64,000 bases of DNA from Straminergon stramineum (taxonomy: Eukaryota; Streptophyta; Bryopsida; Hypnales; Calliergonaceae), in contig OY987263.1 in assembly GCA_963920665.1 (NCBI GenBank), forward strand, positions 36,258,547 to 36,322,546. Direction: 5' to 3'. Shown piece after piece: positions 1 to 12,615 of this stretch. Numbering within the stretch: position 1 is the stretch's first letter; the number at the start of each line of letters is the position of its first letter. Under the pieces are notes generated by a model that worked only from the letters and a program-made list of their open reading frames with translations, was not told the DNA's origin and did no database searches. The translations under genes were made by a program, and so were the position numbers.

Positions 1-681
1 GTACAAAGGTTTTACCAAGATATATGCTCGGGCCCAAACTTTGAGTTGGAACAACATAAAATTCTTGCTTAGTGTACAAGTACACCACTTCATATTTTCG
101 TATTGGAAGTACAACAAAGAGCATGAAACTACAATAACTTAATAACAAGACCCAAAGTGACATAACATTCTTGAGTAGTGTACCCATTCTAACGTAGCAC
201 TAGAGACCACCAAATCACTGAATTCTTGTGAGAACTACAATCACTTACTAATAAGACCCTAAGTGTCATCACAGTCTTGAGTAATATTGGGCTTGCACCC
301 TCTCTACCATAGCGCCAAGGACCAACAAATCACAAAATAAAGTAAGAATTGCAATAATTTACTAAAAAAACCTGAAGTCATTGATAAACCTGGTTCGTGT
401 TCCAAGACCTTGCAACTTTAGAACCATGATGACTCATCAGACCTTGACTTTGCTTTCAAATGTTGAGCTCAACACATGAGTGAAAGTGCATTACAGAAAG
501 TTAATGTTAGAGGACCACTGAATCTTGGATTATATGATCCTCCCTTGAATAGTAGGTATGAGGAGCTGAACGTCATGTAATGTAATGAACCTCAGCAAAA
601 ATCTTGATTTACAGAAAAGACAAATCAAATGTAAATTAAGACCATTAAAGTATAGAGCTTAAAAATAACTGTGAAACAAAC
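1..681. other. Left edge: presumed TPC intron
   Basis: No convincing exon was found on either strand. By position this should be an intron of the minus-strand TPC gene, whose second half (second EF-hand and domain II) lies outside the window. Confidence 0.4.
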
Positions 682-3600
682 CTGTAACTACTCATAGCAT
701 GTAAGAGGCCAGTCATTGTGGCACCGTCAATCCAGTTCTGTTGCCGTGTGTCCAACATGGTAAAGGCTGCTCTCAGGCATTGTTGGCGTGCTGTAGTGCG
801 CTTCTCTACCTCATTTGCCATCTTCATCATCATCACAAACAGTATCACTCCCTCAACGAAGTACCGAAAGAAAGAAAAAGAAAATTGAAAAAAGAAACAT
901 AACTTACATTGCAGGAAAGACAGAAGGTAGAGGGTACTAGATCTGATCCCCTCTCTTATACTATCCCTTGTTATCAACAACTCACCTATCCATACAGTTG
1001 GTTGGCCTTACTTGCAATCAGTGTGAGCATGACTAGGCTAAATGTCCATGATCACTAATCTTCTGAGTGGAAAAGGGGTCGTCTACTGCATAAAAAATTC
1101 ACACACACTGATAAAATTTTGATATCAACAGATTTGGCTCTTGTACCAAAAAATCTCTCCACAGCTCAATACATCTCCCCCAAATCACACTTGTACATAT
1201 GTTATAATGCTTACAGTAGTATCCTCTAACAAATCCAAGCGACTTGCAACCAATTTTACCATACCTGAGCCTTGTAGTTGCTGTAGATAACAGTAAAGAC
1301 GAGATTCATGAGAAAAAATAAGCCAACCACCAGGTAAGTGAAGAAGAAAAAGACTGCCCGACGGTCTGCAGTGTAGGCGTCAGCCCAGACGTTTGGATTG
1401 TTGGCCGTCGTAAGTAGTACAAATAAATTGAGTAAAGAAGTCCGGTAGTCTTGATATTCAGAGATGGTATCTCGAAATATTAAGGTCGCCATATAAGCTG
1501 AGAGTAGGACAAACAACCCCAACAGTACCTGGAATGTAGGAATGTACAGGCATGTCTTCACTTCATTACTCAATAAATAGGAGCAAGAATTGTGTAACGT
1601 AGAAACTACAAGGAATGACTTCACTAATTTATCCAATTTGTTGTTATTTAAATTAGTGCAGGTTGAACTATTACTGTATTGCACTAACTTCCAAAAATAT
1701 AAAAAGGGTAGTTGACACTAATTTTTTAAATTTTAGTGCCTTCTCTAATAAGATAAATCAGTGAAGTAGCTTTACAGCTCGAAGATCAAGGTGTAGTGGC
1801 AGAGAACGTACAGCAATATCAGCAAAAGTGTGTGCAATGCGAATTGTCATGCGACAGCATACTCGTAAAGCCCTGCCAGAAACGAAAGTACACACGTTGC
1901 ATTGAGTGCAACAGAATCAAAAACCGTACACAACAAAGAAGTTGCAACTATCAACTGAGCCAGACTGTTCAAATAATATTTGAACATATCTTGACACAAA
2001 GCACTAGCAAAATCCACCCCCAAAGATATTCTAGAGAATCTAACCATATTACAATTGATAGGGTTCACGTTAGAAACTGCAATAAAAGGCTGCAATTGGC
2101 CAGGTTTAATGTGGCTACGCTTTCTAGATTTCTCTTGGCAGGGGAGAGTTTTCTAAGAGCGAATCATACTGAAGAAAATCTTTTGAAGCTACAGTTGCTT
2201 CCGCATATTGAAGGGAATGTGAAGAAATGACAATGATGGATTGATCATGCTATACATAAGAGAATCAGATCAAAATAATACCTCGTGAAGACGACTGGTA
2301 CAAGTACACGTAAGTACATGGACAGTTGAAAGGCTTCTACCACTCCTGCAGCGGCGGCGGCTGCACTGATGATCAACGCAGTTAACAATACCACCTGATA
2401 GAGTATAAATGGTAGTAAAATATCAACGGATTCTGAAATACGCAGAACAAAATTCCTCATCATACCACAGATTCAAAAATGAAAAGCTTGAGCTGGACCA
2501 GCAAACTATGCAAGTCGATTTCACATTCTTAGAAATTTACCCAAAAATTCTTCTGCTACACAGAACACAAACAAGTGAAGAGGAACAGTTTCCTTCAAGG
2601 ATGAGGCGAAAAAACAATCAATAGGAACACACCTTGATGACTGCTGAACCATATTTCCAGTAACTTGAACCGATGTAGTAATATTGCAACGCGACTGAAA
2701 AAGTAAGCATTACTAGACACACACTCTGCAAAGACAACCGGAACTTGTCAAATCAATTAGTGTTAACAACGTCAGGTTGCAGCTCCAACGCAAACGTATT
2801 TGACAATCGAATCCAGCTGAAACCAAGAGCTTGTCAACCAAAAGTTTGGAAAAAATGAAAATCGTACTTGGAAGTTGGATTCTCAAGCAAAGTGTAAGTG
2901 TGCACTTGCGTGTGCATGAGATACCACTGGTACAACAAACAATTTATAATGGTCAACATGAAGTCTAATTTATACCTCAACTAGCAGTGACTGCCATCTT
3001 TCTATATAGGGGAGGCCGCTAAGTTGGAACGTGATCGGGTCTCCACAAGGATAAGGTAGTTGTCCCTGACACCATACTGGAATCTGAAAAGTTCCAAGAG
3101 AAATTGAGGGCAAGAATCAGTTCACATCCAATGAGTCAGAAGGAATTTGGTCCTAGAACACAAATCAAGATGGAATGACAAAACCAGTTGCTAAATTTAG
3201 ATTATTCATTGATTGTCTGACTGAAGGGGGGTGTTGCGTGAAGGAGACAAAACAAATGCCCTTTAAGTAGCCTACCGTATTCATAGAGAGCTTACAATCA
3301 TTAATGGCCAAGCAATAACGGAATGAGTTACAAATTACACAAAATTAGGGTACATGTCTTCACAAACAATTTCTTCTTCATTGAGATCTTAGGTTTCAAA
3401 CAAAAGCTTCAGAAGAACTTCTCCACTCTGCAAGCATACCAAAATCTAGCGTGTAATCAGACTCCAAAACATCAATATAGGAACAGATCGTCCATTACCT
3501 CAAAAAAGGGCAAAGCCACTAGAACAAGTATGCAGATTGCTCTTGGAGTGTAAAGTCTATGGTACAGAAGGAACGCTCGCTTGGCGCTCTGAAAATTCTT

Positions 3601-4205
3601 ATGGCGAGTCACTTCCAGAGGCATCCGACGCCCCTGCATTGCCTAAGGGAAAAATAAAATAAAATAAAATAAAATTCCAGCAATTACATTTTAGAGTAGT
3701 ACACAATTTGCACCCCTACCCACTGTAGCACAAAAAGAATCCAGAGCAATATATCACTGATGCAAATTAATTCATTTCCAGGCATTCTAAGAAGAATTCA
3801 TGTGCAGACATGCCAACCAAGGACTGAATGAAAACGAAAAAAAAAGTTAATGTGAGCCACACCCGTCATTGCAAACATACCATGAGTTGAAAATTGTACA
3901 CACAAAAAGAATCAAAACTATTTTTCTTGGCTCACTGTTCATTGATTCCAGGAGTATTAGGTCATTTTCAAAATCCTCAATTTCAAAGCCAAAGATTTAT
4001 TCCACACACTTGAGGATTCAATTACCTGCTCAACAAGTGCAGCAGCCACAAGCACGGGCGAAGGTGGCAAAAAATCATTCCGCTCACCAACAACACTTCC
4101 TTCTTCAGACTCAATAAAGATGTCGGAAGCACTAAGAAACGGGTGATGAAGGTCACTCTCATCAAGGCTCATGACCTTGCCCTTCATTCTCCCGTCCCCA
4201 TTCAT
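682..4205 (-). CDS. TPC1: Two-pore cation channel (TPC1-like), partial: N-terminus, first channel domain and start of the EF-hand linker
   Basis: This gene encodes a voltage-gated cation channel of the two-pore family, which in plants sits in the vacuolar membrane and is regulated by cytosolic calcium. Exons by splice signal and phase: 4026-4205 (start codon), 3499-3642, 2976-3083, 2633-2725, 2282-2394, 1265-1528 and 682-821. The third exon carries the VWCQG...LPY...ESLLVE-type S1-S2 loop seen in TPC1. The 1265-1528 exon carries S5, the pore with filter TTANNPNVW (Arabidopsis TTSNNPDVW), and S6. The 682-821 exon begins the EF-hand linker (AFTMLDTRQQNWIDG). The 2282-2394 exon ends in phase 2 while 1265-1528 starts in phase 0, so one exon (the IS4-S5 linker, length 3n+1) lies unrecognised between them. 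The second channel domain is beyond the left edge. Family call is firm; exact class is open, and a divergent bryophyte TPC1 paralogue is possible. Confidence 0.85.
1021..1240. repeat. Dispersed repeat, copy A (TPC intron)
   Basis: About 220 bp shares ordered blocks with 31917-32190: a 'ctaaatgtc' block, 'gatatcaacagattt', 'ctctcgtacc', 'cacagctc' and 'cctctaac' type segments. It lies in the intron between the pore exon and the EF-hand exon of TPC. It is a diverged interspersed element of unknown class. Confidence 0.5.
3650..3676. repeat. AAAAT microsatellite
   Basis: Four to five near-perfect pentanucleotide units just upstream (in the minus sense) of the second TPC exon, next to its splice acceptor. 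Confidence 0.8.
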
Positions 4206-5189
4206 CTTGGATACAATTCCACTACCCTATTGAAACTTCAATTGCATCTCCATGTATTTCTGATTCACAAAATTGGGCAGTTGCGAGAACTTGGAACTCC
4301 CGGAGCTGCAATCCAATTCTTTCAGCTCAATAACAGGGGAACAAAAATAAATAAAACCACACCAACACTCAAATCCATTAGAGACACTTAAATTCCAAAG
4401 CTCAATGCACAGTGGTGTACACTCCCTTAATCAATATAAACCGATTCCTTCCAGAGCATCCATTCACGAAACTTTGAAATTCAAAATATTCACAAATGAT
4501 ATCCAAAGTACGCATTCGTTGGTGAATTGAATTTTTAAATCATCAATAAACATATGGCCAGTGAAATAATCTGAACTATTAAAGTGCTGAAAACGCAGAA
4601 GGAAGTTGAACAATGCCAACCTTAATAGAGTGCAAAGATTGTGTAATTTAGCTTGCAGCTTGAAAATCGAAGTTCTCATTACCGGTGAAGGCTTCAGTCG
4701 GCGAGGCGGGGAGAGACAAAATCCAGTTGACCTCATGCTGGGAATTGGGGGCTTTCCACACATTGAAAACGAAAGCTGCCAGTTGCGTGGCGATGGCGGA
4801 CTCTTCAAGTGAAATGAACAGCAGCGAGTGCTACAGTGGCTGCGGAACACGCAGTACACATGGAGCCGAACCCTGGGGAAGTGGAGTCCAGGTACACCGT
4901 ACATCCACGGACAGAAATGTTCCGTCATAAACTGAACGTCTGGTCAAAAGGATGAAAGCGATCCATCCAAGTGCAGAAACGATAATTACTGTAGCCCACA
5001 CTGTCGCACTCCAGGACTGAGGAAGGGTGAGACAAAAGAAGACGAAGGAGTTCCAGGGATGAGCTCAAGAAATCGTGGGCTCTAGCGCAAGTGAAAACTC
5101 AGACAGATACCTTCGATGCTTGGAGCTTCAAATTTTTAGTTCTCGAGAACTAGCTGCTGAATGTAGGAGAGTCATCCTTTTACCACGCA
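4206..5189. promoter_or_regulatory. Divergent promoter between TPC (minus) and APE2 (plus)
   Basis: The start codons of TPC (4205) and APE2 (5190) are 984 bp apart and point away from each other, so the interval must hold both leaders and core promoters. Overlapping open frames of about 80 and 154 codons on the two strands around 4464-4930 show no recognisable domain and are treated as chance. No clear TATA box was seen. Confidence 0.6.
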
Positions 5190-8100
5190 ATGCGAATCGT
5201 TTGCTGGAACGTGAACGGGCTGTACGTCACCCTCAAGGACGCAGCTGCTCGTTATACCTCCGCTTCGCATTACTTCTCCAACACACTCAATGCCGACATT
5301 GTGTGCTTTCAGGTAGAAAAAAAATCAATCAATTGGCTCGTTCGGGGTTTTGGTTGGTACCTTAAACCCTCTGTTTTGCTATCAAGGGTATGCTTTGTAT
5401 GTGTGGGTGTGCTCGTGCGTGTGCAAATGCAATCTGAAATGTCACACGCCCTTACTCCACTCTATTTAGTGTGAGTGTTTGGCATTTTATATATTTTAGG
5501 TGACCGCATCTGAATGGGACATTTTAAGCGCTATGATATGCAGTGTTTAATGTTAGACGGACCAAGTTTTTCTTGTTTCTTGTTCGGAATTGCAGGGGGA
5601 TTCCAATGCACCAAAGTATGGCTTAGTTGTATGTTGTATGCAGAAGTTACGAGGGTTGGAATTGTTATTAGTAGATGACCTAAAATTGACATGAGCTCTG
5701 ATGTTAAGGTGGTGGTTACTCCTGAGATTAATATCGAGTGCAAGATTTAAGGGTGTCGCATTTTAAGTACGTTTCACAATTAGGGAATTCAGCTTAGGTG
5801 TTTTGCAAATGCACAAATTTTAGTAACATATGAACATGTGCTTTAACATGATCTCTTATTTATGTTTCATTTGAGAGTAGCCAATTTTTCCTCGCTCCGT
5901 GAGTTTTGCAGGAGGCCAAGATTCAAGAGGAGAGATTGGAGAAATGGATGGCATGTGTGGAGGGCTACGATTCGCATTGGGCCTTCAGCCAAGAGAAGAA
6001 AGGTTACAGTGGTGAGCCAAGGCCTTCACGCTTACCCATCTATGTAGTTGGCTCATTCGTTTTTGAAACCCTAAACCCTAAACCCTGCAAAGACTTTTAC
6101 AATATAGGGAATTAATCTTTCTTTGACCCCTCATTAGGAAAGATATCGAGGGCTTGTATGTTCTATAGAGGAGTTGAAGGAGGAAACACAACATAGTGCA
6201 AAGTTTCTTCTTCTAGGCCCGATGATTTGAAGACCCCAGCAATGAAGATACCAAATCCTGGCTTCAAGATGCTGTTGAAGAGCTTCATAAATCATAAACC
6301 TTACGAAATGGAGAGGCTGCTAGGTTATGCTTGCCGCTCCACTTAGGGTTTAATTAAAAGGGGGCCCGTAGGGGTTGATCTCATTGACCTTTGATATTTA
6401 TGAATGCATCACTAGGGTCCTCTATACTTTAGGTAGGACTTTGTTGCCTTCCATACCCTATAGAGCGCCGGGTGTGCACGGTGCATCCTCTTTACTACTC
6501 TTGTCCCACTCTCTTTGTCACGACCGTTTCTGATGTCTGTTTGCTGATAAGGGACAATTGTAAAGTTTCTGACACAGCAGTGGTCGCAGGAGTGGTGACA
6601 TATGTGAAAGGAGAATTGACACCACTAGATGCAAAGGCAGATTGGCTAGGAGACAGCACCAGTTCCTCATCGGAGGACTTGTGCAATGAAGGACGACTTA
6701 TGTGCACAGACCACGGGAGCTTCGTGCTTTTGAATGTGTATGTTCCCAATGCGGGTGGCGATGATGAAGGTCGTCCTCGTTTGGATTTCAAACTGCGTTA
6801 CTTGAAAGCTCTTGAACAGACATGTAAGTTTTACTCTTCTTCAGATTATGTCGTCTTTTTAGATTGGTTCTTAACTTCTCCATCCATGACGAAGCCAGTA
6901 TTGTTGTTTCCAGATCCATTTCAAAACAGCATTCTGTGAGCAGTACTCAATCGTTTTTGTGTGGGTTTAATACGCAGGTGACGAGCTGGTGAGATCCGGC
7001 AAACATGTGGTGATTGTGGGGGATTTTAATATTGCACATAAGGACATCGATGTTCACCCTCGATGGAATGTTGAAGAATGTTACAGTCTAGGTGTGTAAC
7101 TAGGTATCAGTTTTTTTGGTCTACTATACTTGTCGTTTAGATAACAAAATTGTCTAGTGTGTTTATTGATTAATACCTGAAAGACGTACTCGATTGATCA
7201 TATTGTGTTCGTATATCATAGACGCGACCGAATTTTGTCACCAGAATCAGTGAAGAACAATGTATGTGCCGGTGAAAAAACAACTGAATTGAACAAGAGA
7301 AGGCTCTATTTGACCTACTTTAAACTGCTAAAATACATGAGGGCCAATTTGGGCTTCTTGGTTATTTTGCGGTCAATAACCCTTATTTGATTAACCCATA
7401 GAGTTTTGTTGACCAACTGGATCTGTTCGAAGTCGAAAGTAGCTTCTTGAAAAACCTGGAATCTAAGCAGACTAATGAAGAGCTGCACTATCATCCTCGG
7501 AATTTGGAGACATGTTCCATTGTTTCAAACTTCTGGAAGCAATTTACAGAACCTCGCCTTCTCATGTTTACTGATGTGTTCTGTAATGATATGTGATGAG
7601 AATTGCAGAAGAGAGAGAGTGGATTGATGGCTTCTTGTCGAAGTATGTTGATTTGTATCGGCACTTCCATCCAGACGAAAAGGACGTTTATTCTGTCTGG
7701 AATCAGAAAACCGAAGCAAGAATTCACAATGAAGGATTACGGTGAGAGTGAACTCCTTTCCTTTGTTTTGTTGTCGTTTGACCGTTTAATCCGCACTTCT
7801 ACAACACATACTCTTGAAAGTTACATCTTTTTTTCTGTTAGTATGAGTGTCAAAATCATGCTCTATAACTCTCTATTTGGCACTCTATGCTCTGATCTGT
7901 ACGCATAAGAATCTTACCCAGTATTTTTCAAGCTAGAGCTATTTGAATAGGGTTCTCCTGTACTGCGGAGCAGTTCATCAAGCTTGAAGGATTTAATTTT
8001 GTCTCTTCCACGGGGAGACACTAAGCAATGGATGAAAGTGTCGAAATTTATGGTACCTAATATAAATGAGACATGTTTTTAAAGCTATAGGAGAATGCTG

Positions 8101-9578
8101 AGGCGTATCATTCGAAATTATTAGTTTCTTACGTTAAGTAGAATTGTGACATGAGGTTATAGGAACAGTGGCATTCTAGGATCGTAAGAATTAGGCTTCT
8201 GAACTTTTCATTTCGTGAAGATTATATAGAGGATTATATTGAAGATTATTTTGAAGGTGACTTGAGAATTATACATTTTCATTTTTGTTTGACATTTCCG
8301 ATTAGCTGCTTGTTTGGTTTGTATTGATTTAAGAATGTTTCTCGGTTCAGGATTGACTATGCGATTTGTGATAAAGGCTTTCTGACGGAGGTTTTGGAGG
8401 CCAATGTTGTAAAAATGCAAAAGCAATGGAGTGATCATGCTGCTGTAGTGGTCGTGCTTAAAGAGCAACCGAGCTTACCACCCCATCCAGCTCCAACTTT
8501 GAGCTCTCGCAACATGAAACGATTCAACGAAGATCCTCGACAGAAGAAGCTTACTGCTCTCTTCAACAAGGGTCTCAAACGTTCAGCCAAAACTGCTGTT
8601 GAGGCAGACCCAAAACCTGAAGGTTTGCCTTCGAAATTATGCTATTATTCGGAGTCATTTCGTCAGATTCAATACTTGATACCCTGAATTAAAAAATGTT
8701 TTATTAGGAACATTAGCCATCGTTATTGATGTAAATTGCCATTAGTGTTTCCCCATTGTTTTGAGATTGTTTTATTCATGATTTTGTGAACCCATAATTT
8801 CAATTGTCCCTCTCCAATCGAAGTAGGCTGGTCTCACAGCATTGAAAACATCATCATAAGAATCTAGTGTCGATTATTTCCCCTGTTGGACCGCACAACC
8901 CTTTTGGTTACAAGCTTTTGTAGAAGTTGCTATGTGGTTTTCTTAATTAATTTGATAGAAATTGAAAAAGGGTTTTCCACTTCGACCATGCGGATACTTC
9001 CTTAGCACTATACCTCGCATGATCTTTTGAGAGCAAACTTCATCGAAATAGGATCACATTATAATAAACCTAAGTTTTGTTGCTCCCCTAGGTCCTTTAA
9101 GGATTAGTAGAAGTTGACAAATTTGTCTCCGTGTTCGATATTGAAAGTTGTCTTCCTGGTTTTATTTTTGGTGTCTTAAACAGGTAAGAGCGATGAAGTC
9201 AACTTAAAACCGGAGCTTGCATCAGCTTCAATGAATGAAACCGTAATCAGCACTCAAAAGGACATCACCAAAGAATCAGACCCTCTTGTTTGCGAAGAAC
9301 ATCCAAGTGTGGTGGAGTCAGAAACAACGGCCACACTTTCAGCAAGTACTAAATCTGAGGAGGAGGAGCATATTGTCAGTACCACTGAAAATGCTAGCAA
9401 CGATGTAGCAACAATTGCTAAGTCAGGATCCTCCCCAAGCAATAAGAATTCTGTGTCACAGAACAAAGGGCAAGGAAAATCTCAGGTTGGCAAGAGGAAA
9501 GTGGAAGCTGTCATCAAGGGGTCTAACACCAAGCAACGCAGCGTCTCTTCCTTCTTCAAAGCAGCAAATGCCAAGTAA
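5190..9578 (+). CDS. APE2: AP endonuclease 2 (APE2/APEX2-like), base-excision repair nuclease with PIP box
   Basis: Class II AP endonucleases of the exonuclease III family cut DNA at abasic sites; APE2 also resects 3' ends and works with PCNA. Exons 5190-5312, 5912-6011, 6590-6823, 6978-7091, 7609-7741, 8351-8622 and 9184-9578 join in frame with GT-AG introns to give 456 aa. Visible active-site elements: WNVNG (residues 6-10), catalytic Glu in QEAK (E42), NVYVPN, GDFN (D168, N170) and SDH (262-264). The N-terminus starts directly on the nuclease fold. Low-complexity acidic and serine-rich sequence follows from about residue 325, then a canonical PCNA-interaction box QRSVSSFF (443-450) six residues from the stop. 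The zf-GRF finger usual at the C-terminus of APE2 is absent. Nuclear localisation is inferred from function. Confidence 0.92.
6066..6086 (+). repeat. Interstitial telomere-type repeats in APE2 intron 2
   Basis: Three consecutive AAACCCT units, the plant telomere heptamer. Such teloboxes are common in plant promoters and leaders; here the site is within intron 2, so it may be an intronic enhancer or an incidental repeat. Confidence 0.7.
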
Positions 9579-12500
9579 TCCATTTCTAGAGCGAAGGACC
9601 TTAATATGTTCACAAGACTTCAGGTTTCGAGATTGGTGACTGAGATGAATGTGGATCTTTTGCAGAGGATTCAATGTTTCGGAGAATCTGACAATAGATT
9701 TGCACTTCAGAATCTACAGGATAGTTAGTTGGAAGGCCACTTCAGATCATTTCTCGTTCAATTTAATATTTTGGAATGCAGGCTTTAATTGTAAAGAACT
9801 TAGTTGGTTAGGCTTTGTTAGGAGTACTTCCTGTGCATAGACCCTTCGGGTTTAACTCATTTTTATTGATACTTCTCAATGGAGTTTTGGTGGCCACTGT
9901 TGTTAGGTACAATTCGGACCTGGTGTTATGAACCTCTGGAAGGCAAATCATAATACTGCATGCATGTTATTAAACTATTATGTTATTATTTGCATGTATT
10001 TCCTCCAGTGCTTACCAGTGATTGTTCTCATTTACTCCAATGTTGACCTAGTATTTCATGCCGCCGTGTTGCCAGCTTCGTAGCTAAGGTTGAGTTTACA
10101 TTAACGTAACCACCCCTCACGTGACGCTTTAAGTGTTGGCACATTTTCTGTTTGCAGAATGTAAAGGTTTTTAATAGTATCATTGACAAATCGAAGAAGA
10201 TTCCAGATCATCAAGGAATACATTATTACTATTTTTTATTTAGAATTATGTAGAATCAAGGAATCGTAGCTTTACTGGTGGATGATTTAAATTTGTTTCA
10301 AATTTTGATGTGAGGTGGTGTACATTCTCAAAATCAATATGTGATCAATATGTGATCAATATGAGAGTTTGGAGAGTAGTATTTAATTAGGTTTTGCAAT
10401 TAAGTGTAGTTGGCATAGTGAACTTCAAGATATTCACTTACAAGGTTTGAGGTTCCTTCAATTGGATAGAACTTAAAATTTTTAAAGACTTTTCTAATGC
10501 GTGCAATTCAAAGACATTCATATTTTGTATGATTGGATAATCAATTGCATATGCTTGTTGAAAACTATTAGAAAATTGCTACTATTGTAGCTACCAAATA
10601 TTGAAAACAATATTCAAACATCTCCAAATTAGTGAAATCTTATCTTCTTATATTTTATTAGAATATTGAACAAATCTAACTAGAATACAAGAATATTTAG
10701 AGGAGATGAGACTAAAAAGTACCTACAAGTTTAGTGCTGTCTTGATCATCCTCTCATTTGAGCATTGGCAGCATTAAGCATGGAACATTTTCCCTCCTAA
10801 ACTAATCTCAATTCACTATTAGAAGAGGTAGTCAATGAAAAATTATCACATGAACATTCAATGGATACCACAATTATTACTCTTCTAAATCCTAAACATG
10901 CAAGAAGCATGCTTTAATGAAGTTTAATGAAGAAAGGAATTCTTTGATCTTCTAGTTGTTTGTTAACACTTGAACATGTCAATGCTTAGGTGGGTAACCT
11001 ATGGAATCTTTTCTCAGAAGAAAACTTGGACACAAGGTGGATACCCACCCATGGAATCTTTTCTAAGAAAAAAACTTGCACACCAGGCTGATAGCATGGT
11101 GAACAATTGACCAAATTATTTGTCCAATGACATCAAACATACACACTTCTACCCTCCACTTGACAAATAGTCTATATGGCTGATCTCAAAGAACTCCTAA
11201 AACTTCTCCCTCCAATCTAGTCTCAACCCTAAATACCGTGAAATTGTGAGTTGGGTGAGTATGCAGACATAATTGGATTTTTCTCAAGGAAAGAAAGAAA
11301 ACAAAACAGATTGAGCAAGTTGGATATTCTAATCTCAACAAGCCTAATTCTTTCACACCATGCAATAATTTGGCATGCAAACTAGCATCACAAGAGACCG
11401 ACTCGAGACCTCTTCACAATAGTAATCTTTCAGATCTATGAAGAACGACAGCAACCGTATGAGCTACTGCACTGCATCCAGCCATAGCGGCAGTGATATT
11501 GGCAAATTTTCGGTCACATCGATTCATCATTTTCTGTGTGAGCTGCCAAAGATTGTCTTTGATGGTAACATTCTAAACTCTTGCAAACAGAATTAAATCA
11601 CTCAGTAAACAAAAATATCTGAAAGCTGCAAGTGAACTTCGACTCAAATCTACTTGTCACCAAAGGAACTTGATTTAAACTGCAAATCTCGACGAAGAGA
11701 TACCTGGTATAAAACACCCAGTCTCACTATTCACACGTCCAAGCTTACATTGATCACCGGTTTCGGATTGACTAAAAAACCACGTCTTATCTTCGCAGCA
11801 TGAGCTCCTCGTAAGCCACTCCTTCAGGCCAACCGTAAGTCACGTGGTTCATATGTTGACGATACATGCACACAATCTATACGCCAGCTCAATATGAAAT
11901 CTACAAACGGAACACAGTCAAATCCAACTCGCTTCATCAAAACATTCATACCGCGTGCATCTCTGAAGAAAAGAACCAGGATTCGTTGCATAGAATCACA
12001 AAAAGCACTGAAAAGATGACTACAAATAGCTCGAACAAAAACTTTACAAACTACGATTCCCTAATCATGCTACATGGGTGGAAAGAAAATGTCCTAGAGG
12101 GAAACTATATGGCCTCTCCCATTGACAAACGAAGTGCTGCAGGCATTCCACTCTTACACCATTCAAGGATAATCGAAAAAGCTCCCCAAGCTGGTGTCTG
12201 TGTATCAACGATGTGATCAAGTCATTATGTAAGCAAGTTCGATTGGCTGTAGACACCCTTCAGTGCAGATCAGATTTTACAATCTCTTCAGCCACCCGAA
12301 TGATTGGAGTAAAAAATGGCTGACTCGACCTCAGCATCTGGACAAACGCCCATGATAGTAAAATTCTAAAAATGGATAGCAGAGTAGGATTAATATGTCC
12401 ACTAGAGTCCACAAAAGCTTGCTAAGATACACGCAGCCACCCACAACCGTACTACTTTTCGCATTTAAAAAGAAAAATACCTACCGCAACGAGAAAACTT

Positions 12501-12615
12501 CACGCTGTGGTAATTCCAAGTAAAATAGAGCCAACAACCACCATGACTCTTTCTGGTTGAAAGCTCCGTACAATAGGAGTACTAAAATCCACCGTAACCG
12601 GCGAACTCCACGATG
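9579..12615. other. Convergent intergenic region between APE2 and Abraxas-like gene
   Basis: Three kilobases with no recognisable coding sequence. The outer parts are probably the 3' UTRs of the two convergent genes. An 11-bp unit (atcaatatgtg) is repeated three times near 10334-10366. Open frames here, such as one of 116 codons at 11866-12216, have no recognisable motif. Confidence 0.5.

Noticed and set aside
4464..4928. 154-codon minus-strand frame upstream of TPC
   Set aside because: No family motif, overlaps a similar-length plus frame, and lies in the divergent promoter; likely chance.
7401..7590. Open plus-strand segment reading SFVDQLDLFEVESS... inside APE2
   Set aside because: Exon 6978-7091 joins 7609-7741 in perfect phase and restores the conserved APE2 sequence, so this segment is intronic.
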